Below, one piece after another: positions 35,901-47,900 of a stretch of 64,000 bases of DNA (the first letter of the stretch is position 1; each line of letters opens with the position of its first letter). Made by a program: the position numbers and the translations under genes. The notes under the pieces were generated by a model that saw only the letters and a program-made list of their open reading frames with translations, did not search any database and was not told where the DNA came from. Source of the DNA: Mugil cephalus (lineage: Eukaryota; Chordata; Actinopteri; Mugiliformes; Mugilidae). The stretch covers positions 17,191,672-17,255,671 of the forward strand of contig NC_061782.1 in NCBI RefSeq assembly GCF_022458985.1, in the 5' to 3' direction.

Positions 35901-38900
35901 CTGATCTTTTCATTCCCCGCCTCAAAAGAAGCCATTTTCTATTAGCCTCCGCTTCCTCTCACTGTTCAAAGGTGCTTGAGTGCGTGCGTGTGTGTGTTGT
36001 GTCTGTGTGAGCGTTCAAGAGCATCTTTCTCAGTGGGAAAAGAGTCTTTTTCCACCAAAGGAGAGGGCACGGCGGCAATGTCAGCGCTACTGATTAGAAC
36101 TGGCCACATGAGAGGGGAGAAGGAGACAGGGAGAGGGAGGACATTTGAACGTAAAAGGCAGGGAGAATCTTTGATGTGATCCTCCTTAGTCTCTTTTTCT
36201 GGCCCTCGCGCGCTCGCACGTACACACGCGCGGCACAGTGGCTTATGTCCCGCTGTGATGCTGACATTTGAAAAGGTAAAGTAAGGAGAGGGGATGGGTG
36301 GAGGGAACGGCGAGAGGGCGGGAAAGAAAGCGGGAGAAGATGAGAAGAAAAGAAACAATTTGTTGTGGTTGTCGACGTCTTGGGCAGACAAACTATTCAC
36401 CTCAGACACCCATTGTCTGACGGAAGGGGGGGGGGGGGACCCTCAGCGGATTCAGTTTGCTGCAAACGTTTAGATGTGTCCAAGATCAGGAAATTAAGAC
36501 TTACCGTTTGTTTGTATTTCCTCGCCGGTGTTTGCACAGTTGTGTGGTTTGTCCCAACTTTAATAATTCACCGTGTTTGTCTGTATTAGAGGGAGATGTA
36601 TTTCATTTTCTATTTTAAAGGTTGCCGTGTGGGTCAGGCTACCTTCTGAGGTTCAAGGCACAAATTAAAATGTGCCTCAGCCCTCTTGCCACATTTTGTC
36701 ACTCTCTATTACTTATTATCTAAAAGTGCACAACCCCTATTAAAAAGTATCTTTACTTTCTGTCTAGTGCTTCTAATTCATGCTGATAAAGAAGTTCTTT
36801 CTGGGTGGAAGGTGTAGCTGCTGCTGTCGAGTGTCGTCCTCTGTGCCGTGCTGTGGGACGTGATATCCCTGTGTGGGAGAGATGAATGTCTTGGCTTGTT
36901 CCTATCACTGCTGATTCCCTGGCAGACTAAATGGCCAGTGCAGCGGTGCAGTCAGAATGAATGGCTGGCCTCTGTCTTCCCATGACAACCTCCTGCCTAC
37001 CCACCGCTCTAATCCTCCACCGGGGGCCATTGATCTGGCTCTATTGATTCCTTTTCTTTCTTTCCGTCCCTCTTTTTTTTTTATATCTGTCTCTCTCTCT
37101 CTCTCTTCCTCTCTCAGATCTCTCTGCCCTGGCCAAAAAGATCAAGCTGGAGGCGATGGCCAGTTACCACAGCAACCAGCAACATGGCGGGCCAAACGGA
37201 GAGAACGGCGACCACAACCACGGCCTGGGTGAGTCTCACCCGTTCCACCCGTCCGCGCCTTCGCGTGCGAAATCTTTAATTATGGCCGCGGCCACACGTC
37301 GCACGCTTGTTGTCTGTACACATCTGGGATGCCAAGAGTCGATACGACTTGAGCAGCTGTGTTTATGCGCCGCTGCTAAACCGAGCTGATTAAAACCAGG
37401 ATGTGACATCACCTCAGCTGCCTGTACGTTTCCTCTGAGAGACGGTGGCTGAAAAACAAACTGCAGCGGCAGCGGTTTTCGGCTCTTCGGATGAAATTAG
37501 AAATAAACATCTGGGTTAGGTAATCCATACAATCAAAACCTGAGGAGTGTTTTTTTTTTTTTTTTTCCCTCTTGTCTCAGATTTCTCTTCATCCCCATGT
37601 CGTGACAGATGACCGTAAGGGTGAATGTTTCCTTCGCCTTGGATTTGTTTGCATATTTGTGGGACTCAATGAGAATCAGGAAACGTTTCCTGAACAACAC
37701 AGTTGGTCATCCCCTCCGTGGCCTCAAAACATTGCCGGCAAATCATTAGTACTTATTAGTCATCACATCTAGAGAGCGTATAAACCCGGACCAGATGGCC
37801 TAAATTTGACTGTGATATTTGTCTGTCACAAGGGGTAAAAATAAATCAGGATTTACAGGAAATACTGTCTCTGACTAAGCATGTAGAGTTTAATAAAATG
37901 TTCCTGTAAAGCGCAGAACCTCATTTCGGGCCTGAATCCCTTCGACTGCTCACTGCATGTGCGGGTTTACTTTTTAGTCATACGTTATTAAAAACTGCAC
38001 CCGTCGCTGGCTTTGCAGTGCAAGCAGGAGCCGCCGTTACAACTGGAGCATTGGTGGACGAGAGCAAGCACACCGGGATGATAGAGAGATGAATAAGATG
38101 AGAGGCTGAAGCCAAATCAATAGTCTTCTCTCTAATTCACTATCCTGAATGCAAACGACAAACGCTGGACAATCGATGGCGGGACGGGCACACGCACGAA
38201 CGCACGCACACACACACACACACGCACACACATGCGCCAAGGAAAATCGGACTCACCGCCCCCACCGTTATCGACAGGTTAAAGCGACATCAGTGTGTTT
38301 AGACAGATGACAGGGCTTATGGGGGTCTGTGCGGAATACACTATCAACCTGGGACACGCGCGCACTTAACATGAGGCGCACACAACGGAGCTCCAGGACA
38401 GAAATGAAAATGTGTCCTTGTGTTTTTCCAAAAGAGAAGCAGTTTAGATGTGTGTGTTTTTTCCCCCCACTCTGTTTGTTGTAGTTTCTTCCCCGTGCTC
38501 GTGTCTGTGAACGCTGCCAGCATTAAGCATTGTTTACCATTGTATACACTCAGTTACAACCTCCAGCATCTGTGCGCAGTTTGGTGGCATGGTTACCACC
38601 AGCCATTATAAACCTGTAAAGCTTAATCACTGTTAATGATAGAGTCAAGTGGAAACACACACACACACACACACACAAACACAGCAAAGACATACATACA
38701 CACATAAGCACGGCGTGTTTTTTTCCATACCGCCACCCACGGCCTTATGGGAAGGATGGGCCCCTACCAGAGCTTTAACCACTACAAAGGCAATCTCAGA
38801 TTACACACACGCACACACTCACAAATGCTGAGTGTGACACCTTATGGGCCGGGGAAGAGCGGGGCAGCAGCCATTTCTGCATTTAACAAGATCTTCTGGG

Positions 38901-41900
38901 AAATTTACAGTAACTGTTTGTTTACAGTAATGGTTTGTTTGGATAAACATAAGAGAGGCACTTTGACTTTTGATGTTTTTTAATGAAACATAAGAGAAAG
39001 TGATGGGAGGGCAGAGACAGTGAGGACTGGGGGGAGGGGGGGAGTGCGGGGTGGGTGGGAGGGGTTAAGGAGAGGGAGAGAATGAGAAAATGAAATTATA
39101 GCGAGGAGAGAGGAGGGGTGAGAAAAGTGGAGTGCTGGTTCAGAACCAAGGCTTAATATTTGGCTGCTAGTTGATTGTCGGAGCATCTGGTTATTCAGCT
39201 CCATTCAGACACATCTTTTGTTTGGATTGGTTTCTGCTCTGGGCAAGTGAGAGACTAATCTGCCAAATGCACAAAGCACTGCACATATGTCCGGCGAGCC
39301 CGACTCATAAAGTCACCGCCTCACCCTTTATTTCTCAGCTTGCCTTTTCTTTTTGTTTCTTTCCCCCTCTTTTCCTCTCTTTCCTTTTCCCCCCTCTTTA
39401 TTTGTTCTGTTTCATCTCTTTGGATAGCCCTTTTTTTTCTCTTTTTGTTTCCGTGCACTCGTTCTATTATTTGTGACAATTGTGCGGAATAGAGTCCAAG
39501 ATTTTTTCCTTTGTGTTTATAATTACCCAGCGTGCATTGCTGGCCCAGCACCAGGACTGCCATCAGCTTCTTTTGTTCCACTTCCTCCCTGTGTTTCTTT
39601 TGTTTTTGTTTTTCCTTTTATTAAATGATAAATATTTATGTCATTTTCTCCTCCCCCCCCCCAAAGGATTGTTTGTTTCGTGAATAGAAGGACTGCAACA
39701 ACCCACTGGGGTGCTGTTGAGAGGAAGGATTTTCTTTAAAGATAGTGGATGCTTGCCTTAAAGAGAGGAGTGTTAACAACAGATTTTCCAAGATAATAAG
39801 AGTTTAGTTTGATTAAAACATGTTGAGGCTTTGGATCACCGGGGCATTGAAAGAAAAGTTACTTTTTCTGAATTCCAATGGGGCTGATTTGCGTTTTTGC
39901 CCGTGACACGGAGGAAACATCTTGAGGCCATCGCGTCTTTGAGAAAACACTCAACCCCGCTCATTGCAACACAGTCGTGTCTCCTTCCGCCGCCTTTCCT
40001 TTCCCGCTCCTCTCCTCCCGCGCTCATCTTTTTCCACGGCGCACGCATGTCTTCAAGCTTAGACGCGGAGCACTCATCCAGGTAATGCTCACGGCACAGA
40101 GGGATGACGTCCGTGTCCAGATTCACTACGGAGATGCTCTCAGCTCAGTAAACACCACCGGGCTGAGCCGTGGAAGGCCTTTAAGATGCGACGGATGAAT
40201 ACAGCCGAAGTAAAAGGGGGAAGAAAAGCGAGACTCATTTCAATTTGGACGTGCTCGTTGTGTGGTGCCGCTTTGATGACCTTTAGACAAGGCTGACCTT
40301 TGCCATAGGACCGCACTTGTGAACATTTAAACAGATATCGTCTCATTGGCGCGTCTGAACATAGCGGCGACAATGTGACGTTTCTTTTGCACAAAAAAAA
40401 ATATATTTGCACGTTGCGAATGTTCTACCACCGCTGCACACATTGCACAACTAACTGCACCATATACTCTGACTACACCCCTTTTTGTACAATGTACTTG
40501 CTAATTTATTAAATGTTTTTGCTCTTATATAGTTTGCTATTTTTTTATGCTTAGACTAAGGTTTATTTTTTTTCATTTATTTAGTTTAGTTTAATGACGG
40601 GAACTTGTAAAGTAAGAACTCCAGTGGTCAGTGTAACCTTTGATGTGTATATGACAATAAATGAAACTTACTCTATAGTTCTCTTTTTCCACCTATTCTA
40701 TTCTATTCTATTCTATTCTATTCTATTCTATTCTATTCTATTCTATTCTACCCCAGTTCTGGATCAGTTGCCCTTCATGATGATGTCACATCCCCTGATC
40801 CCTGCCAGCCTGGCTCCAGCCTCCGTTTCCATGGCGATGGGCCAGATGAACCGACTGAGCACGCTGGCCAGCATGGCCAACGTGGCGCAGCTCCACGCCA
40901 ACCCCCCTGCCAGGGCTCCCACCTCCGTCATTAAGGTGAACTCAGAGGCCCATCAGCCCGGTGGAGCTGAACATCAGCCAGCAATCGTCTGTGTCCACGT
41001 GACACGTAGGAATTGTTTGCATAGAAAAGCAGAGTATTTTTAAAGGCAAAATACACTGGTCAATTAAAGAACAATGCAATTCACTTTAAATAATTCGGAG
41101 AGTTTGTTCTTGTCCCTTAAAAAAAAATCAAGATGAATTAATCTTCCAGTCCTTTACATTTAATTAGGAATATACTTATGGCTAAAAACCAGTGTCTGTC
41201 TACTAGTAGCTACTCAAGTTCTGGATCACTACCAGAATGTAATCAGTTCCTTGGCTTCAGTTCAACCTCGTATCTATTTATACATTTTTTTGCTATCTTA
41301 TCCTGCATATATTCAGAAATTCTAACCATGTTAGCCAAGTTGTTTTTTTTTTAAGTTAGTGGTTGCAGCTTTAATATTAATTAAAGGAGGTCTGAATGGC
41401 TCATACATAATAATTTGACAATGTAGACGTCACCAAGTATTATATCACATTAAGTCATCATCAATAGAAGGAAGCTGCATCTCCGGTCATAATTTTTTAA
41501 CAATTCCGACCATTGTTTTTTTCGGACACCGGACTGGATCCTAAAGGTGGTTTATGGCTAAATTTTTCCGTGTGACCACCAAAGAATACCATAGTATTTT
41601 TTTCCCACTCTTTCCATCTCCCATAGGATCTTTGTTTTTTTCTTAATCCGATTTGTAGATGACTCTTTTGTGCCAAAGCCAAACATCAAATGTTAGTCCC
41701 GGATGTTCAGCTTAAACTGAGTTAATTAAAAATATGGTTCTGAGAATTGTAAAATGATTAATAATACATAAAAATATGCTTTAAAATCTTGTGTCGCACT
41801 CTGAGACAGACACCTAGACAGCTTCAGCAAAAGAAGATAACCTAAAATTATTAGTTGCCATTAGCCACAGTTAGCTCTAGCTGACTTTACTTGTTTTTGC

Positions 41901-44900
41901 TCTAACATCCTATTATAATTTAAGAAGATATTTTTCAATGATTTTATATTTTGTATTGGATTGTGGTAATACAATGTAGTATCCACTATTAAAAAATGTT
42001 GCAGTGGTAGTAATATTTAGTTGTGATGAAGACTAGCTAAAAAGGTAGCTAACATGAGCTCCTAAATTAGAACTTTGGTGTATTTAAGTGAGCCAATTGT
42101 AAATGAGTTTTAATAAATGGAATAAAATATAATGCAGAAAACACATATATTTCCTGTTAAACTTAATTATTTTCTTAAACCAACACAGGTGCATTGAAAT
42201 CCCAATCTGAAGTTTGGTGTTTTATGTTTGTACCTCGTCAGCCGTAACTCAATTTTTTCCGACTGTTTGACCTTTTCTTATTTTGTTAGGAGCGAGTGCG
42301 TGACAGCCCCTCCCCGTCCCCCTCACTGGAGGAAGCTCAGATGTCATCCAATCACAGCAGCAGTGTGTCGAGTTCACCGTCTCACACAGAACGCACTGCC
42401 GAAGCCACACGTATGTACTTACCTGCGTGAGCAACTTAGCGCGGATGCACTCTCTCTGATCTGAAAGGGAAGCCTCTAAGTTGTGTGTATTTGCATTTCC
42501 ACGCCAGACCTGCTCCACGAAGGCCTGTCATCGAGCCACAGTGTGTTGGGACATTCTCCTGGTTTAGTGCAAGGGGTCAGAGAGACAGATATCACGTCAG
42601 TGGAGTACAACAAGGAGAACAAGAGGAGCCATGCTGACAGAGGTATACATATACTCATTCATCTTTCTCAGTTTGCAGAAGTTCAAGGATGGCCAAACTC
42701 CCGTCTACGCGCATTTAAATCTTTCATCTTCTGCCGAAATGTCTCTATCGAATCGAGTCACTTCAGAGGTCAGCTCCGTGCTGTTTTCTGAGATTTTTTG
42801 TTACAGTCATTAATCATTTAATAATTATTAATGAGTAATGATTGTTTTTCAGACAAATCAATTGCCTTTGAACAAAGTCTGTCAATACAGAACAACGTGC
42901 ATTCCATCCAAGCCATCCATCTCTGTCATCATTTATACGCCGAGGACTAAAACACCTGTGGCAGCCGCGTGAGACTGCGTGTGACATTATTTGTTTTCAA
43001 AGACAAAGGGTTTCTTACATTTCAACACGGGGGAAAGATCAGTAACAGGTCGATAAGGATTCACTGTCCTTCCTCCACACTTCTTCCTCTCCTCCTCCTC
43101 CTCCTCTTCTCCTCGCTGTCAGTGGCCTCCCGGACTCCCCGCTGAGAGCAAAGACAAATAATTCTGCAAAACAGGACTCCATTAGACCAGGAAGCAGTGT
43201 TACATTAGCGAGCCATTTGCCGGGCCGCGGCCTAACGAGCCAGGCGGCCTCCCGCGCTCTCAGCTGGACCTCATCTGCATAACGACCGCCTCCCTGTCGT
43301 TAGGGCCTGCGTTGCCACGGCACTGCAACGTCAGTTGTTTGGTTCTCTCTGTCAGGGAGGTTTGCATTAGCTTAATGAGGACTGCTCAAGGACAAACAGT
43401 CAGCAGAAATCTACAGCGAGAAAAAAAAAAGAGGGCGAGCTGAGAGAGATTGTTTGTATGTGAGTTTGTATGTGTGTGTGTGTGTGTGCGCGCGTGCACG
43501 GGCCAGTGTAAATGTATTCTAATACTGAATCGCATTATTTAGTAATCGAATTTAAAAATCACAAAGGCCTCCCAGGTAGGGCTTCAGATGCTGTCAGGTA
43601 TCTGTGAACATATTGACAAAGCAGTGATGGCACCTACAACGTGAATGCCATGCATCGCGCATCACATTTATGCAATTGATTTTCAATTGATTTTCCGGCA
43701 TGCAAATGAAATGCATGTACATTTGCTGGATTGCAAGCTTTTGTATTTGACCTAGAACATCACAGGATAGGTTTATCGTAGATTGAACGGAGTTTCAAAG
43801 AGCACTTTGGCGCTGTCATTCTGTCAATCCATTGTATGATAATCTGTGTGTGTGTGGGAGACGCTTTTTGGCTGTGTGTGCTGTTTCAGTGGTCTTTGAA
43901 CAACGTATCCATGCAGCAAAGATCAGAGGCCATCCCTGACACCTCACTCCCATTAACCAAACATCAGCAGAATTTTATTCTCTCTCTGTCTCTCTCTCTT
44001 TCTCTCTCTCTTTCTCTGCACCCCCCCTCCCTCCCGTTCTCTTCCGCTGACTGGCAGTCTTCACGTGGTGAAGTTCATTAGCCCTGGGGACGGGTGGGAG
44101 AGGAATAAGAGAGGGGAAAAAGAGAGATGAAGTTGGGAGAAAAGCGAAAAACAGACAGTGACCTTGGTTAGGGAGATGGGTAAATGATCAAACAAGCTGG
44201 CAGCTGTGTGTGTGCGTGTGTGTGTGTGTGTGTGTGCGCGTGTGTGTATTTATGCCAAACGTGTGTGTGAGTGTGAGGTAAAGTAGGCGTAAAACAGTAA
44301 CTCAATAAAGGATCAGTCACATCCAAGGAGCCTGGGGAGCCCACGCTGCTGACTGCGCACTTCAGCGGCTACAAATGTGTGTGTGTGTGTGTGTGTGTGT
44401 GCGTCTGTATGTGAGCCACAGGAGTGTAGTTGGATGCCCTCCGCTGAGCTCGCCAGCACCTGCTAATTACCTTTCTCTACAGAGCAATGCTTTTAGCAAG
44501 AAAGAGGGAGAAAGGAGAGGAGGAGGAGGAGGAGGGGGAGGAGGAGGAGGAGGGGAGGGGTATTGCTTCTCATCTGTGAAACACCTTGAATGTGACAGTT
44601 GCCAAGACGTGAGGCCGAGGCAGAGAAGGGAAGGTGGGTGGATTTGGAGCAGAAGATGCTGTGGTCAGCTAAGTGGAGAAAACACTGTCATTTGTCACAG
44701 ACACAGAAAAGTGCCAGATATCACATCGCACGTTCGCACTCCTCTCTGCTCCAATAACCGCCGGACTCCCAGGACGTCTGTGTCCTCAGTGGCTCAGATG
44801 ACAGTCAACGCATAAAGTGAGCAACTGCCTGATGCGGGTGGGGGAAAAAAAAAAAAAAAAAATGCAGAATATGGCTAATATTCGCCTCCCTCACTGTCGC

Positions 44901-47900
44901 GGGTAGGGAACACGCAGTTCTCAGGTTTACAAACAGATGGTCATCCATAATGCAGGTTCTTCTTTGCTGCTTTTATGGGAGATGTCAAGCTGTGATGCAT
45001 TATCAATAGGCAGGCTGCCATCTAATAAAGGGTAACCACATTTTTAAAATCCCAAACCAGGACTTTTGTGTATGCGTGCATGCACGAGCATGCAGTAATT
45101 ACAGGAAAAACCTATTTGACGCCGGGCTTGATATCTTGACGGGGAATTAAGACGTTGTATTTCAAAGCTGGAAATTTTTTTGCATGTTGTTGCAGGTGTG
45201 ATGATCCATTTACAGATTAAATAAATAAACAAATAAATAAATGTAAGAGCCTTAGAGACGGAGCGGGACGGTTTATAGAGCATCGGACAAATTCAGTTGC
45301 AGCTCTCAAAATGAATAGAAGTGGAAGGTCAAGATCAAACACCTTTTTTTTTTTTAAGTATGCACTGACTTTCTTTAAGTCTCTGCAGAATGCTGTTGCA
45401 ACAAACTGGAAACAAAAGCCAACCGGGGCAGTTAGTGTTAGTCTTTCACTTTCACAGTGAGTGTATAATACAAATATCAGCTTACACTGAAAACTACTTA
45501 ATAGCTTTTTCCAAAGCTTTCAAGCACATCTCAGCAAAAAAGAGAGCGCAACGGCAAATAATTACCTGTTATTCGGTTCCTTCGCTGAGCTCGTGAGACG
45601 GCAGCACACAGCGTTTTTCCAATATGAATAAACTTTTATTTTTTATTTTGAATCCAAGCTCATATGGGTGTATGCACATGTGGAAATGTAAGGTCTTTAC
45701 ACAGGAGTGAAGTCACCCATTGTGTATTATTCCTTAAAATGTCTGCATGAATAAAGAAGATCAGAATCTGACTGCGTTTAACTGATTTAGTCACAAGCGT
45801 AGACATCAAACTGTCTCTCTGCCCTCCAGACAACAGCTCCTTGGCACCTCAGACAACCAGGGAGAGCTGTGATAGACAAGTCTACCAGAAACCCCCGTCA
45901 GGCAGGGAGGGCTGTGAGAGGGTATCTTACCCTGCAGGACACAAGCTCCCAGCAGGTCTTCACCACCCTCCCTTCATCTTCCCGGAAGGCTTGTCCTCCA
46001 TAGAGACCCTGCTCACGAACATCCAGGTGAGGCTCTGCCGGGGCTTTATTATTATTATACCCTAAGATGAATAGGAAGGGAGATGAGCCACTCTTTGGGA
46101 TTTCCTGAAATGCTAAATGGCAGACGAGGCAGACATTTAGGATATGCGATAATTGGGATGGGCGTGTGCTGACCTGCTTCTCAGATTTTACACGTCTTTG
46201 TTATGGCTCAGTCACAAAGGGAAGGGTTTTCAAAGAAAGAAAAAAAAGTTTAACCTTATCTGACCGTGATGGGGTGGCAGTTTCGTTCATTTATTTATTC
46301 AGTTTCTCTGTCTTTTTACTTTTACAGCAAGATCATTTACGTGCTTATTTTTTATTTTATTTTTATAACATTTACTGCGGCTCATGAATTATTTTAATCT
46401 TCAAACACGGCGCCCTTTTCGGAAATAGACAAACATTTCCTTTTGGTTTCGGTGATTTCTGCGCGCGGGTTCCCTTCGGTGCATTTTTTAAATCTTTCCG
46501 AAACAGACAGACATCCCTCCTGGCATTTGCTCAGTGTGTAACCTGTTGATGTGCGCCTGTGTGTCTCCAAGCAGGGTCTGCTGAGGGTTGCCATAGAGAA
46601 CGCCCGAGCGCAGGAGAAGCAGGACCAGCTGGAGAGGACTGAGCTGAAGATGGAGCTGGTACGAGAGAGGGAGCTCAGAGAGACCTTGGAGAGACAGCTC
46701 AGCATGGAACAGAAAAACAGAGGTAGGCGGCGCCGCAGCCAGTCACCTCGAAGTGATTCAAGCTGGCAAGTGTGGATTTCCTTTTTCACTTGCCACGCGT
46801 GTTAATTTTAACAACCCGAGCAGCAACGTCGCTGCGACGAGATCGGCCTAATCCACTTCTAAACTGACAGGACGTCCATTAACTTGAAAATCAGATAAGG
46901 AAGTGAGGACACCTACTGTATATTACCCCTCAAAGCATCTGCAGAGGTGAATTAGACTGAGGTTGGCAGCGCGCTGCAAACTAAATCAAGTCTGGCAAGT
47001 TCACAAAAGCTGTCATATACAGTACAGTGCAGTCAGAGCAAATTCCAATCAAGGGCAGTTTGTTTGACGAGGTCACGCCAGGTGGAGAAGTGTGCAGCTC
47101 GTGATTAAAACTGACTGTGAAATGTCAGACTGCCAGTCACATGATATTGCATACCTGTTGCAGGTGATGTAGTAAAATAGGATTTTGATCGTTCATATTA
47201 GTGGACAAGCCTCTTTTTTGTTGTTGTTTTTTTTTGTCACATAACCATCAAAGGTCATGTGTCTGTAAGAAAAATGCGATTCGACGCGTGCTTTACCATT
47301 CGTAAATTCTGAACCTGGAGCGTTTTGGCCTCACTTAGCGACTGTTTCTCTGAAAACACTCCAAGCTCAGAGCAGCTTCAAAGTCCCTCCAACCTCTTGA
47401 TGTGCTGTAAATATCCAGGATCCATTTCTGGCATCCTTTGTCATCCGTCCTTTGTCTCTGCCTTCTTCTCCTATTCAGTCCTGATCCAGAAGCGCCTCAA
47501 GAAGGAAAAGAGGAGTAAGAGGAGACTACAGGAGGCCTTGGAGGAGGAGGTCAAACTCCGCGATCAGGCCGAGCACAGCCTGCTGCACACTGCCAACACA
47601 CACACAGGTACACAAAACCCGAGCTATTGTTTACGATCTCACGGATTATATTTCTGTTTTGACCTGAAATTGAGCTTAAAGTTACAGAAGCCTGTGCAGA
47701 TCTCATTTTCATATTAAATGTCACCAAGCGCTCAGTGCAACTCAGCCTCGACTGTTCATTAGCCTCTAATTAAGTGTCTCTATTAATTAATGACCAAACT
47801 ACAGCCCATCAATCATCGGCAGTCCCTCCTCACGCGGAATCTGTGACCCAGGACGTGGACGGGAGCAACCATGATGACAACAGGCTGGACAGCAAGGCAA

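Larger units (their letters stand above)
37229..40756 (+). other. dach1 intron 3
   Basis: 3.5 kb. It includes a CA tract at 38656-38678, a G-rich quadruplex-type stretch at 39029-39064 and a long pyrimidine-rich stretch at about 39340-39450. A LINE-type tail and the (TTCTA)n microsatellite sit at the right end. The Ser/Pro-rich exon found here in mammalian DACH1 was not recognised. Confidence 0.75.
42643..45829 (+). other. dach1 intron 6
   Basis: 3.2 kb containing GT tracts (about 43467-43486, 44205-44236, 44375-44401), a CT tract near 43980-44015 and a (GGA)n purine stretch at 44511-44560. A CpG-rich non-repetitive block lies at about 43170-43400. No exon was recognised. Confidence 0.8.

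Noticed and set aside
40694-40750. Regularly repeated short units that could be mistaken for a CRISPR-like array
   Set aside because: It is a plain pentanucleotide microsatellite with no spacers, in a vertebrate genome.
44375-44815. 146-codon open frame with a poly-Gly run
   Set aside because: It is made by GT and GGA microsatellites and has no protein-like signal.
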